NCBI GenBank assembly: GCA_003586115.2
Contig: QVOM02000021.1
Location: 10,616,248-10,680,247 of the forward strand
Origin: Salvator merianae
Lineage: Eukaryota; Chordata; Lepidosauria; Squamata; Teiidae
DNA: 64,000 bases
Reading direction: 5' to 3'
A program made the translations under genes and the position numbers. The notes under the pieces were generated by a model, which saw only the letters and a list, made by a program, of their open reading frames with translations, made no database searches and was not told the origin of the DNA. This document shows, piece by piece, positions 33,930 to 46,700 of the stretch (positions are counted from its first letter, which is position 1; every line of letters begins with the position of its first letter).

Positions 33930-34856
33930 AGAGTGAATGCCATCATTCTATAGGAATAAATGCTTCCTTTTTATTATCTTGGAATTCCCAAATAAAGCTA
34001 TATTGAATGATTCTGGATTTTAATATTATATACAGTAAAAAGGAAAAAATCCTCTCTCCACATTCTCATGCATATTGAATATGACACACATACATCATGT
34101 CCAACATATTTCACTTTATAAACTAAAATTTTTATATAAACTAAAATTTTCTATATAAAGAGTGCTCCAGTTTCTTGGTCATTTTAATAATCTTATTCTA
34201 ATCTCTTGAACTTTATAGGTTTTGAGGCATGGATGATAGAACAATAAAGTACCTAGTATTCAAGTCATTCTATGGGTTTGTATGGTTATATTAAAAATTG
34301 TGGCTTTTGCTGAACAAAAAATAATGTTTAAAATCCGTAGTATTAAATTTGATTTTGTTTCTGTTGCCATTCACTGATTTGGTAATGCTTTTCCATCGTC
34401 TTAATATTTTGCAATTATTTACAACTGCATTTGCTATTTTAATTTGCCTGCTTTTCCCATTCCCATTTCATTTTCAGCTATGGAATCCATAGAAAGGTAG
34501 CAATATAATTCAGCCTCTTACATTACAGTTTTAGTCTTCTTTTCTTTTGAATAAGCTTATTGAGTATGGTGGACTTGCTTCTGGATAGTCAAAATTAAGA
34601 TTGCATTATTATTTTCCACAGCTTAGAATCCTCACACAGTTGTTTAAAAAATGATTCAGGAATGTAGTAAATATTTCACTCTGCTATTTTCAAATTCAGG
34701 TATAATTGATTCCATCACAGTGTACTTTAAGAAACAATGTATATATGTTTAATTTAAATTATTTATGTATTGCCTTTATATCAATAATTCAAAACTGTAC
34801 AAAAGCTACAGCAAATGTATAATTGGTGTGAGATAATAATATAATATATATAATAG

Positions 34857-34994
34857 GCTGAGAAGTTTGCCAAGACTGCGTCTCTATATAGCCAAGATGT
34901 ATCTCCTACAGTCAGCAGCACATTACTGAGTTCGGACATAGCCAGAGAACAACTCTTAGAAGAGTGTGAAGAACTATGGAAGCAAATGGAAGAG
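34857..34994 (+). CDS. CENPK: CENPK first resolved coding exon
   Basis: 46 codons, phase 0 at both ends, from AEKFAKTASLYSQDV to LLEECEELWKQMEE; acceptor ATAATAG, donor GAG|GTATGA. The N-terminal 25 residues are not conserved with mammals, and there is no in-frame ATG before Gln-Met-Glu-Glu at the exon end. Confidence 0.85.
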
Positions 34995-37900
34995 GTATGA
35001 AAAATGAAACAGAGCTGCACAGGGTGCTTGTTGTTGTGTTTGTTGTATTTGCCTATATGTCCCTTAATATAACAAAGGACTCACCATGCTGACTTAAAGA
35101 AAATAATTGAAAATGCAGACAGAAAGCAAAAAAAAAACCCTGTTTCTGAAATTACTCAAAAGCCCTCACTTGTTATCTAAGTACAGTCATACCTTGGTAC
35201 TCATCGTTAATTGGATCTGAGAGGTGTGAAGAGTACCAAAAACAGTGAATACCAAACAATTTTTTCCCATAAGGAACAATGTAAATAAATTTAATGCGTT
35301 CCCAAACCAAAGCCAATGCACATTTTTAATGCAATATGTAAAAAGATAAGAGTTGTATATCTTTACTTTACATGAGAAATAAACCTAAACATTAATAAAT
35401 ACCTGTAAGGTACTTAAATTAAATACACAAAATGACCACAGAAGCCATGATAAGAGCACAACAGGATGTTCACAGGGCAAGAGCTACTGCATGACTAACA
35501 CGTGACCCTTTATTTTGGCTGGAAAAGGTAGTGAGTCACGAGGCAACCTGCACCGTCAAGTTCTAGCTTGCGTGTTGAGTACCAAACAAACGATAAGTAC
35601 CAAGACAAAATTTTCATGCCAAAATGTGTTGAATACCAAATTTGACAAGTTTCAAGGCAGCTGAGTACCAAGGTACCACTGTATGTTGAATAGGTTTAAT
35701 ATATAACCAAACAAAAAATCAAGCATGTTCTTTTATATGCTGACAAAAAATAAGTGACAAATAAGTGAAAACCCTGTCCCTGCCTGAAAAAAGGAGTAGT
35801 AGTAGAAAACTTTAGAAGTTATAAACTAGAATAAACTAGAAAGACTCATCAAAGTCTCAGTGTTAAGAGTGTTTTCAAAGATAGGAATATTCTACACTGA
35901 AATCACTTTTATTGCTAAATTGCACTGTTCAGCCAGGGTCTTGTGAAAGGCTTTTTAGACCTTGTGTGTTTCAAGTGGAGAACAATTGCCTTACATTAAA
36001 CTTTCCAGCTGAAATAAAAGTATTTTCAGTGTGCTTTCCTTTGACTGGACAGTGTCTTTGAATTCTAATCGTTCTAATTGTAGGGAATGTTTGCATTAAC
36101 TCTTGTACAAACTTGTAAAAGAAAGATATATTATGCAGACCTGCACATAATTTTTTTCATCTCTTTTCTTTTAACCAAGTGTCAGAACAAATTAACACTT
36201 GAAGAAATAGAAACTGTACCAGGTTCAGATGCTAAGGTAAGAGAGAGAGTTTCAAAGCTGTTAATAAGAACCAGGTTGCAAACTTACTATACCAAATTCC
36301 AAACTTGTTATACATTTGTCTTTATTTTGGAATAGGTGCAGCAGTAACTGAAAGCAAATGCACTGAAAACGAGCAAGAAATTTTCACCCCTCACCTGCTT
36401 AGTCCGTGACTGCCAGTACAACAGAATATTTCTGAACATTTTTGCTATTGTTCTTATTAATATGATAAGCATAGCAAAACCTTTCTGGGGTGGCCCACGG
36501 ACTCTTTAGCCTAGCATGCTAATTCTCATGATGGTCTCTAAGAAGCCTGAAATGAAATCTAGTTTAAAAAATATATATTTATTTCATTTATATCTTACCC
36601 TATACCCTGAGATCTCAGGGCAGGTTTCAACATTCAAAATCCATAAAAGCAGATTTAAAACAAAAGCAGGGCAGTCACAGTGGAGAAGAATAGTGTCTCC
36701 TTAGACAAAGGCTTGAGCAAAGAGATGTGTCTTTGTCAGCCTCCTGAACATATAAAGGGGGGGGGGATGCTTGATGTACCTCAGAAGGGAGGCAAGATAT
36801 ATGGTTTCCAGTGGCTGTTAATAATAGCAGTGTATCCTTAGCAGTGTTGGTTGGGACACAAAGACTTTGACAGCAGCTAACTAAAAGGATACTGGTCTCT
36901 TCAGGTTCTCTTTCCTTCTTTCCCCCTAGTCTTGCCTGGGTAGTGAAAGGAAAGCTTTGCATAAATGAAGTGAATGTATACTTGAAGGCAGTTGTTTGAA
37001 ACACAACCAAGTTCCTGATGCAGTATGATCCAAATACAGCTGCATCATATGTTTTCTGCCTCTCTGTTAGTTTTTTTTAATATCTTTCTGGGGGACTACA
37101 TATGCTTCCACACTTGTACCAATTTTATCATTGCTTTGTGTATGCAGTTGCTTTGGTAATCCCTGCAATTTTCTCTAGATAGGCTTGAAAAAGTGTCACC
37201 ATAGAATGAAATTCCCAAATGTTGGGAAGATGATGCCAGTGGAGCCTGATGGAACACAGAGGAAAGGACCAAAGGAGGAAATTAGCCCCAATGATATTCA
37301 ACAGCAGAGCATTGATTTGGTTCAAGATAAATACAGTGCTGTGAAAAAAAATTGCCCCCTTCCTAATTTTTTCTGGTTTTGCATATTAGTCATACTTAGT
37401 TGTTTCAGATCTTCAAACAAAATTTAACATGAAACAAAGACAACCTGAGTAAACACTACATACAGCATTTGAATTGTCATTTTATTTATTGAATGAAAAA
37501 AAATATCCAACATCTATATCATGTGAAAAAGTAATTGCCCCTTTGTTACTCAATAAACTAATGAACCAAATTTAATTGATAAATGGGTTCAATCAGACTA
37601 GACATACCCAAGCTTGATTATTGCCAGCCCTGTGGAATCCAGTCATCACTGAAATAGATCATTTGCAGCTCTGTGGAGTAAGCTAAAAGGTTTCAACAAG
37701 CTGCATACTATTCTGTGATCAAAAGGAATTCAAAAAGATATGAGAAAGGAAGTTACTGAAACATATCTGTGTGGAAAAGGTTAAGCCATTTCTAAGGTTC
37801 TGAGACTCCAGCAAACCGCAGTGAGAACTGTCATTTCCAAACAGAGAAAACCTAGAAAACTGATGCCTCTTCTGAAAAGTGGCCAACCTACCAAAATACT

Positions 37901-40900
37901 TCCAAGAGCCTATAGACAACTTGTCCAGGAAGTCACAAAGGAACCCAGACAAACATTTAAGGAACTGGAGGCCTCCCTCACCTCATATAAGATCAACATT
38001 CATGATTCCACTATTAAAAAGACACTGGGCAAAAATAATATCCATGGGAGACCTGCAAGGTGAAAACCACTGCTAACCAAGAGGAATATAAATGCTCATC
38101 TCACATTTGCCAAAAAACACCTTGATGACCCTCAAGACTTTTGAGATAATATTCTGTCGACTGATGAGTTGGAGGTGGAACTTCTTGGAAGATATGGGTC
38201 CTGTTGCATTGGGCATAAAGCCAACCCAACATTCCACAATAAGAACATTATACCAATAGTCAAATGTGGTGGTGATAGTGTGATGGTGTGAGGGTGCTTT
38301 GTTGTTTTAGGGCCTAGGTGACTTGCCGTTATTGACAGAACTTTGAATTCTGTTCTCTACCAGAAAATCCTGAAGGAAAATGTCTGGACATCAGTTCTGA
38401 AGCTCAAGCACAGTTGGGTAATGCAGCAAGACAATGATCTGAAGGACAAGAGTAAGCTGAGTTCTGAATGGTTCAAAAGAAACAAAATTAAGATTTTAGA
38501 GTGACCTAGTCAAAAGTTGTGATTTGAACACCATTGAGATCCTTAAATGGACAGTTCACGCTCAAAATCCTTCTGATGTGACTTAATTAAAGCAATTCTG
38601 CAAAGAAGAACAGGCCAAAATTCCTCCACATCAGTGAAAGACCGATTTCTATTTATCAGAAGCATGGGGTTGCAGTTGTTGCTGCTAAGGGCACAACCAG
38701 GTATTAAATTTAGAGGGGCAGTTAGTTTTTCACATGGGTGATAAAGGTGTTGAATAACTTTTTTCCTTCAATAAATGAAATAATTTGAAACTGGATTTTG
38801 TGTTTACTCAGGTTGTCTATTCCTCATATTCAATTTTGTTTGAAAACCTAAAACAATTACGTGTGATCAGTATGCAAAAACAGAAGAAATCAGGAAAGGG
38901 CAGATGCTTTCTCATGACACTTTATTTTGTTAGAAGATGAGCTGAAAAATGGTTATAGCTGGTTAAACTTTCAAATATGGTCCAATTTATATTAAGAGTA
39001 GTAAAATAGATTTGATTTTTTTATGTTTATGTGCAATGTTTTACAGCTCTTATTGTTAATGAAACAAGTGAAGTCTCTAACAGCGGAGCTTAACCTATGG
39101 CAGCAAAGAAAACCTGAAAGTAAGGCTATTTTATTGGAATATTTTTACAGAACTGTAAGATCAAAGTTATGAAAATAAAACATCTAGACTTCTCAGCAAA
39201 ATATTTTCTTGTTTTCTGAGCAATCTTTTGCTGTTCTTCTTTCTTTCTTTTTAGTCTATGTAGTAATCCATTATTCTAACTATTTTCAGCTATTTTAGGT
39301 TCAAAAATATTTAGGATTTCATTTGGCTTTATATCTTCAGAAAACATACAGTTTGCTTTTATTTCATCTGTTCAAGACAGTCGCACCATTTGTTATATCT
39401 TCAGTAGCTCCTCCATTTTCTTAATGCTCAAATTGATGCTCCTGATCATTTTTTAATCAGTCTTGATCCTGTGAAAAGTTTACACACCAATGTGAAATAG
39501 AAGGCAAATATTAATAGGAATCTTAAGAATCTGTTAAAGCATTTTTAAGGTTGCATGAAAATATCTACTTCCTGGAAGCAATGCCATTGTGCTGAATAAG
39601 GCTTCTGAGCATACATGTACAGGTTTGAACTGATCAAACAGAAGAGATGGCTTCGGAATGTTTTCTGGATGAAAATTTCTCCCTAGAACCATACTGAGGG
39701 TAAAAATGACTTTTTAAAGTAATATTTATTAGATTGTGTTGGCAGTTATGAGTTGTGCCAAGCAGTGGCGTAGCGAGCCGCTTTGCCACCCGGGGCTACT
39801 CGCCATTTTGACGCCCGGGGCTAGGGGCGGGGCCAGCGACTGCGCACGCGTGTGGGCGGGGCCAGCGACTGCGCACGCGTGTGGGCGGGGCCAGCGACTG
39901 CGCACGCGCGGGGGCGGGGGCAGCGACTGCGCACGCGCGGGGGCGGGGGCAGCGACTGCGCACGCGCGGGGGCAGCGAGCGCGCATGCCCCGTTCCTCGC
40001 CCCGGCCAGCGGCGGCCTCGCTCGTCGCCCCGGCCCGCCCGGCGGGGATCGCGCTCCTCGACCCGACCCGCCCGGCGGCGGCCTCGCTCCTCGCCCCGGC
40101 CCGCCCGGCGGCGCCCTCGCTCCTCGCCCCGGCCCGCCCGGCGGCGACCGCGCTCCTCGCCGCGACCCGACCGCGCTCCTCACCCCGGCCCGCCCGGCGG
40201 TGCCCTCGCTCGTCGCCCCGGCCCGCCCGGCGGGGATCGCGCTCCCCGACCCGCCCGGCGGCGGCCTCGCTCCTCGCCGCGACCCGACCGCGCTCCTCGC
40301 CCCGGCCCGCCCGGCGGCGGCCTCGCTCCTCGCCCCGGCCTGCCCGGCGGCGGCCTCGATGGCCCTGCCTGCGCGCATGCGCGCTCGCTGGCTCCGCCCA
40401 CACGCACGCCGGCAGGCCGGGCGACGAGCCCAGCCGCCGCGGGGCGACAAAGCGACGAGCACGTCTGTCGCCGGGCGGGCCGGGGCGACGAGTGTGGCCG
40501 CCGCTGGGCAGGCCGCCCGGGGCGACGAGCGCGGGCGCCCGGGGCGGAGAGCGAGGGCGCCGGTGGGCGGGGCCTTGGCTTCAATGGGCCGGACGCCCCG
40601 GAAAACACGCCGCCCGGGGCGCTCCGCCCCCCCCGCCCCCCCCTCGCTACGCCAGTGGTGCCAAGGCTTTCTTTTTAATACTATATGTTAAAATCTTCTG
40701 TTGAAACTGTTAAATCTTTTTAAAGCATCATTCAAGTTCTATATCCATCTGTTATTCCATTGAGATCCATTGGTAAGAAGAATTTTTCCATGATTGCGTT
40801 TGATAGATCCTACTTCTTACTTTGACACCAAAAAAATTACATTTGCTTTAGAACTATAATTTGATTTACAATAGCTATATATATATATATATTAGCTCTG

Positions 40901-43687
40901 TAGATAAGAACATTAAGAGGAGCCCTACTGGATCAGGCTACAGCTCATCAAGTCCAGCTTCCTGTCTCACACAGTGACTAACGAATTGCTTTGGGGTATT
41001 CTCAAGCAGAAGACAAAGGCAAAACCTTCACCTGCTCTCAACTCCCTGCAAATGGCCTTTAGAGACATCCTGCCTGTTTCCAACCTGGAGGCAGTACATA
41101 GGCATCCGTTCTAGTAGCCACCTGATCTTCATGAATTTGTGCAACCCTTCCTTAAAGCTATCTAGGCTGGTTGCTATAACCACTGCTTCTGGTAGTAAAT
41201 TCCATAAACGGATGACTCTTTGGGTGAAAAAAATATTTTACCTTGCTGATCCTAATTCTCCTGCCCATCAGTTTCATACATTGTGCATAATTTTATATAC
41301 TTCAGTCAGGTCCCCTTTTAAACACTGTATTTCAAGACTGAAGAAGGTGTTCCAGTCCATTGATCATTCTGGTTGCCCTTCACTGTACCTTTTCCAGTTC
41401 CACAATGTCCTTCCTGAGATGTGGTGGCCAGAATTGTTCACAGTATTCCAAATGTGTTCTCATCATTGATTTATGATGCTTGCTGACTTATTTTCTATTC
41501 CCAATTGCCTTTAAGCATTCAATTTGCTTTTTTCATTGGTGCTGAAGACTGAGGTGACACCTTCATTGAGCTGTCCACCAGAACCCCAAGAACCCTTTTC
41601 TGGTCTGTCATAGGAAGCTCGACCCCATCAGTGTATAGGTGTAATTAGGGTACTTTGCTGCAATGTACATTGCTTTGCACTTGCTAAGACTGAAGCAGAT
41701 TTGCCTTTTCATTGCTCACTCACCCAGTGTCAAGATATGCTTTTGGAACTCTTTACAATCACTTTCAGTTTTTACTACCCTGAACAACTTAGTGTCATCT
41801 GCAAACTTTGCTATCTCACTATTTACCTCTACTTCTAGATCATTAATCATGAATAAATTAAAAAACATGGGCCCTAATACTGAACCTTTTGGGACCCCAC
41901 TTCTCACCTCTTTTCACTCTGAGAACTGGCCATTTTACTACTCTGTTTCCTGTCCTTTAGCCAGTTACCAATCCAGGACAGGACCTGTCCTCTTATTCCA
42001 TAACATATCATTATAGATTTTCTAGGTATTCACATTGTTCTAACTCTGTGGAACTTGATAATTTGGACTGGTGAAGCCAGCCTTTTTATGGCCCTTTAAT
42101 ATTAATGAATGTTTTCCCAGTGGTTTGATCTTTAAACTGTGCTTACTGATGATACAGTTCATGTTTTCTCTGTTGTAAAAATCGTCTGTTGTATAATTTT
42201 GATATTTTTTTTCTGGATGCTTATTTTTGTTCTGTATTTTTTAAAGCACCTTTTTAATAAAAAAGAACTTTATGTTATGTTGTAAGGTGATGTGTGGTGT
42301 AGTGTGGTGTTACATTTTGTAATGTTGTTTATTTATATGCTGCCGTTAAGCATAAAAACACTCTCAGACCAGCTTATAATACAGAAGGTTAGACAAATCC
42401 CTTCCCTCAGACTTACAATCATTACACATGAGGAAAAGGAGCTGAATAGCATTGCTGGTCTGTTGTATAGCAGATGGAGGGGCCCTGTCTTCCTCCTGCA
42501 ACCTAATGATGCAGTGACTGGGTTGTGGGCAAATAGGCCTACAGTTGTCTGTTGTGGTCAATTATTAAGAAGTATGAAGCGTAAAAGCACTCCTGGTGAA
42601 GGTAGAATATTGTTTTTTTGGCTCTCAAAGTTTTAAATGAATTGTGTGCATAGGGAAATGGGCCAATGAAATCCTTATAACAAGGACACTCCATTTTGCA
42701 AATCACACCAAGTCTGTGCTTCACTTCTTTTGACTGAAAGGCAAAAATGTGCTACAATATTATAGATAATTGTTGGGTTTTTATGGTTGCTGGACTGATT
42801 TTTATTAATGTGAAGGAACTCTATAAATTCATTGAACTTATAATGGCTTCCTCTGGAAAGAGAAATACTGTTTCAGTGGATAAACTTTGTGATGTTTTTA
42901 AAACATTCTGGCATCTTGTTCTGTTTTTCAGTAATTACCACAAATCCAGATGTTTTGGTAGCATTAGGAAGAGACCAGGTAGGTTTATTAACAGATCAAG
43001 AGTTGACTGAAACTTTTTAACAGTGTCAGTTGGAGAAGTAAATACAGTATTACATAGAACTGGTTTTTAAAAAGGAGTAAATGGATATATCTAGGTGAAA
43101 ACACGGTTTCTTTTGCTTGAAGTGGTGCAACTTGCATAAACAGGAATATATTAACAAAAACCAATAAAACAGTTATAACAGAATAATTACTTTAGCCATT
43201 CTTTTGTTTAGAAAATAAACATGTTATAAATTGGACAGCAGCCTATAAGATCCCTAGTTTTATAGAGAAAGTATCTGCAAATATGAATCTCAATTTTTTC
43301 CAGATTTGGGTCTAACAAGCAAACTTAGATGGTGTTAGTGGCTGGAGTTCAACATTGTGGTTAAAGAATTTCAGTGCAACATTAGCTGGAAAGATTGCTA
43401 TGGTTCCTCTTCTGAAATAAGCAATTAACTAATAAAGAAAATCACATTTAGATCATACAGGGTTTTGTGCTTTTAAAAACCTTGTCTTCCTTTCTCTGGA
43501 ATTTATTGCTTCCTAACAATATTCTTTCACCTCTTACTGAGAAGGTCACAGAGGCAGACTTGCTAACCCATATCTTGTTTCAAGAAAATGGTTGGCTAAA
43601 ATCTTTGCTTTGAGGAAATGTCATACCTCTTATATCATGCTGAATTTGACATTCTCCTTTGTGGAGTTTTTGCAAGTGTGGAAGATG

Positions 43688-43728
<41 letters not shown>

Positions 43729-46700
43729 TGAAAGGTATTTCTTGGTGGCCTCCTGCCAACAGAAAAGCCTGCTTCAGACACAATAGGACTTTCCTTTTCT
43801 TGCCTTTCAGCTGCAGCCCTACCATCAACTATAAAACTCTGTTCCAGAAAGGAAGATGATCCCCTGGGGCAAAATTTGGTGGTGTGGTGGATGGGCAGGG
43901 CAGGAAAGAACTTGTTTTGTAAACTGAGATCTGTTTTACCCTATGTTAGCTGTCACCTACTATTCTAATTTTTTATTTTATTTTATTTAAGAATTTCTAT
44001 CCTGCCCTTCGCTAAAAGGTCCCAGGGCAGGTTACAATGATAAATATATATATATATGTAAAGTATTAAAACATATGTAAAATATAACCTTTCCACCCAT
44101 CCTCCCTGCTTGGCAGGACAGCATCCAAAGGAAGCTAAACATCAAAGGCCTGGGTGAAGAGAGATGTTTTAACCAGGTGCCAAAACCCATATAATTTAGG
44201 TCCCTGGCAAACCTCCAGAAGGAGGTTCTTCCAGAATCCAGGGGCCACCACAGAAAAGGCTTAAATTTGAAATTTTAAAATCACAGGAATATCACAGAGA
44301 TGGCTTGTTACTTTTTATAAGCAAAAAAACTAAAGAATCTCCCAAATGAACTGGACTCAGAATGAAATATGACACTGAAAACAACGAGTTTATGTACAAA
44401 CAAGTACACTATGCAATCCCAAATAAAAATATTTATTTTTACAACTATTTCTACTACTATGTCAAACATAAACTATTCTAAACTGTTCCTTAAAAATATA
44501 AAGTATGTATATATCAATTTAACAGTACACAATATAAAATATATAACACAAGAAAAATTCCACATGTACATATATTGATTTAACAGTACACAATATACAA
44601 TATATAACACAAGAAAAATTCCACCAATAATTTGTCGGAAAAGAATGACTCTCAAAATTCAGGAGTCCACCAGTTTCCTGTAGATAACTTCCACTTCAAA
44701 ATCAATTGCTGGTATACAGCCAGTTGTTACTATGGTTGCTGTCAAGTTCTCAGAGTTTATAACTAAAGTTGTTGTCAGTTGTTGCCAAATATGTTTTGGC
44801 CCAAAATAGGATTTCATCAGTGATAATCTCCCAAATTTCAGAAGATAGCAACCTATAGTTAAGATCTCATATATGCTGTGGTACCTCCACATATGCGAAG
44901 TATTCTTGGATTGGGTTCATGATGGGCATTAACCAAGTATGGTGATCCCCTTCCTTTCTGTCCCATGTGAACTGATATTTAGAGAAGGTTTACATCTGTG
45001 CAGATCAGCAATAGCTAACTCTTCTTTAAAAAGTGTTTGAGATTTTTACAATAAAAGAATACTGCTTTCTAATTACAGTAGGGAATAAGGACATAAAACA
45101 ATAAGCTTCAGCTTCCCATATTTCCCTCCACAATTCATTCTTTTAGGTCACCTATACATGCTAATTAAGGTCTGAATCTCATAGAGTTAACATACTCTCA
45201 TTAACATCTCATTGGTAGTTAACATACTTATTTGCCTATGCCAGTAATAGAAGTAGGGAAAATACAGAAGAAAAAAAGAAACAATTTGAAAAAAAAAAAA
45301 TACGTTACAGATTGTGGAGAATAAGTTTTTCTGTTCATTGGTCCCTAGAGTTATGAAAAAACATCAGGTATGAGATGATTATTACCAGGGAGCTGATCTG
45401 CTTGTGCCCTTTAAATTAAGTGACTATCCATAGGCTTCCTGAAAACTAAGAGTTCTCTGAAGTAATAATCTGAAAATTACTTATTCAGAATATGCCTGAT
45501 GCATTGAAAGATTGATTCTGTTAACAAAATTGATTATTTTTTTACATCTGTTTTCCTATTAACTTTCAAATTTCTTTAAAATTTAAGATGTGCAGTTGTG
45601 TCTTGTATAGCACGGTGGTTTGGTCTTGGAAACTGCAATGGAGAGCAAAACTGTGTTATCTAAGTTATTGCTGTCTGTGAAAAAGTGGGGATTTTGGGAA
45701 CTGCAGAGATCCAATATACCGGTGTAATTCAATGCGGTAGGGTGGGGAGGTGTAAGTCAGTGGTGCTGCAGAGGTCAAATTATAATATTGCAAGTTTCCA
45801 GGATCACATTAAATGAGGGATACTGCCTTCTTACCTACTTTGTAAGAGCAAATACCTTGCGATACAAAACTGTGTTATATGCACAATGACTTTCTACAGA
45901 GCTCCAGAGGTTTTTTTTATTTTGCTCATCCAAAGATTTTATCAGAATTCATGTTTCTCTTTCCAGTTGCAGAAATTAGACCATGAACTTGAAATGGTGC
46001 TATCAACAGTTCAGGCAAAGAACAAAAAACTGAAGCAAGATTTACTAAGGTATATTGTGCAGTGTTGTTGACCAGTTGTTTCTGTAAATCTATAATATAT
46101 AAATAAGTTACTTTGTTTATGTTTCCCACTCTGTTTCCAAAGGGAGGAGCGATGGTTGGAAGAGCAACAACAGCTAATAGACTGTCTTAATCAAACAGAG
46201 GAAGAAATTAGCAAGGAAGTTGTGCAGTTTTCTGAGAAAAGGTGTGTGCACTGGTGGAGGCGGAAACTAGAAATTGAAAGTATTAGCTAGATTGCATCAC
46301 CATGATATTTAGTGTTAATAATCAGTGGCCTTTAGTTTGTTTGTCTGAACGTAAATATAGCACTATGGCTGTTGAAAACACTTACTTTTCAAGTCATAGC
46401 AGTTAAAACATTTCTTTTTCTATCTTAGAACCTTTCAAGAATTGAAAAGCAAAATGCTGAAAGTGAAGGACTATAAAGACGAGATCTTGAATGCCCTGGG
46501 AGAGTTCTTGGAAGAGCATTTCCCTCTCCCTGAGGAAGACGGAACCGCAAAAAAGAAGAAGGTATGGTTTATTTCTGTGCTTTATTTTAAGCTAAGGAAT
46601 ACTGCAGAAAGTATGTAAATGCATAGGTGAAAAGAGAAAGTATTGTTCGCAGATCTAAACGCACTGAAATCATAACTGTAGTACAAATGCTCAGACTTTC

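Larger units (their letters stand above)
31434..34856 (+). other. CENPK 5' intron
   Basis: Contains a dispersed-repeat copy (32,245-32,450), MITE copy 5 (32,772-33,226), a degraded short MITE (about 33,530-33,640) and a tRNA-derived SINE (33,657-33,929). At 31,690-31,760 is an antisense LINE-like tail. 33,930-34,850 is AT-rich with nothing recognised. A missed small coding exon may lie here. Confidence 0.7.
36237..39046 (+). other. CENPK intron with Tc1 element
   Basis: Holds an antisense LINE-tail repeat (36,560-36,800), an exon-like open stretch (37,179-37,333) and a Tc1-type transposon (37,334-38,922). Confidence 0.8.
39120..42931 (+). other. CENPK intron with hAT-like element and antisense CR1
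   Basis: Contains the GC-rich element 39,763-40,657 and the CR1 fragment 40,899-42,030. A LINE-tail-like block lies at about 42,320-42,420 (ATTTATATGCTGCC, antisense). The rest is AT-rich with nothing recognised. Confidence 0.8.
42979..45966 (+). other. CENPK intron with LINE-tail repeats
   Basis: Holds (TA)n at 43,694-43,720, an antisense LINE-tail repeat (43,960-44,270), a local 57-bp-spaced duplication near 44,517-44,625 (AACAGTACACAATATA then ACACAAGAAAAATTCCAC, twice) and a dispersed-repeat copy (45,605-45,835). Confidence 0.75.

Noticed and set aside
39729..40704. Long overlapping open frames (up to 322 codons) on both strands
   Set aside because: They sit in CpG-rich tandem repeats within the hAT-type element, all frames are open at once, and the peptides are low-complexity Arg/Ala/Pro/Gly.
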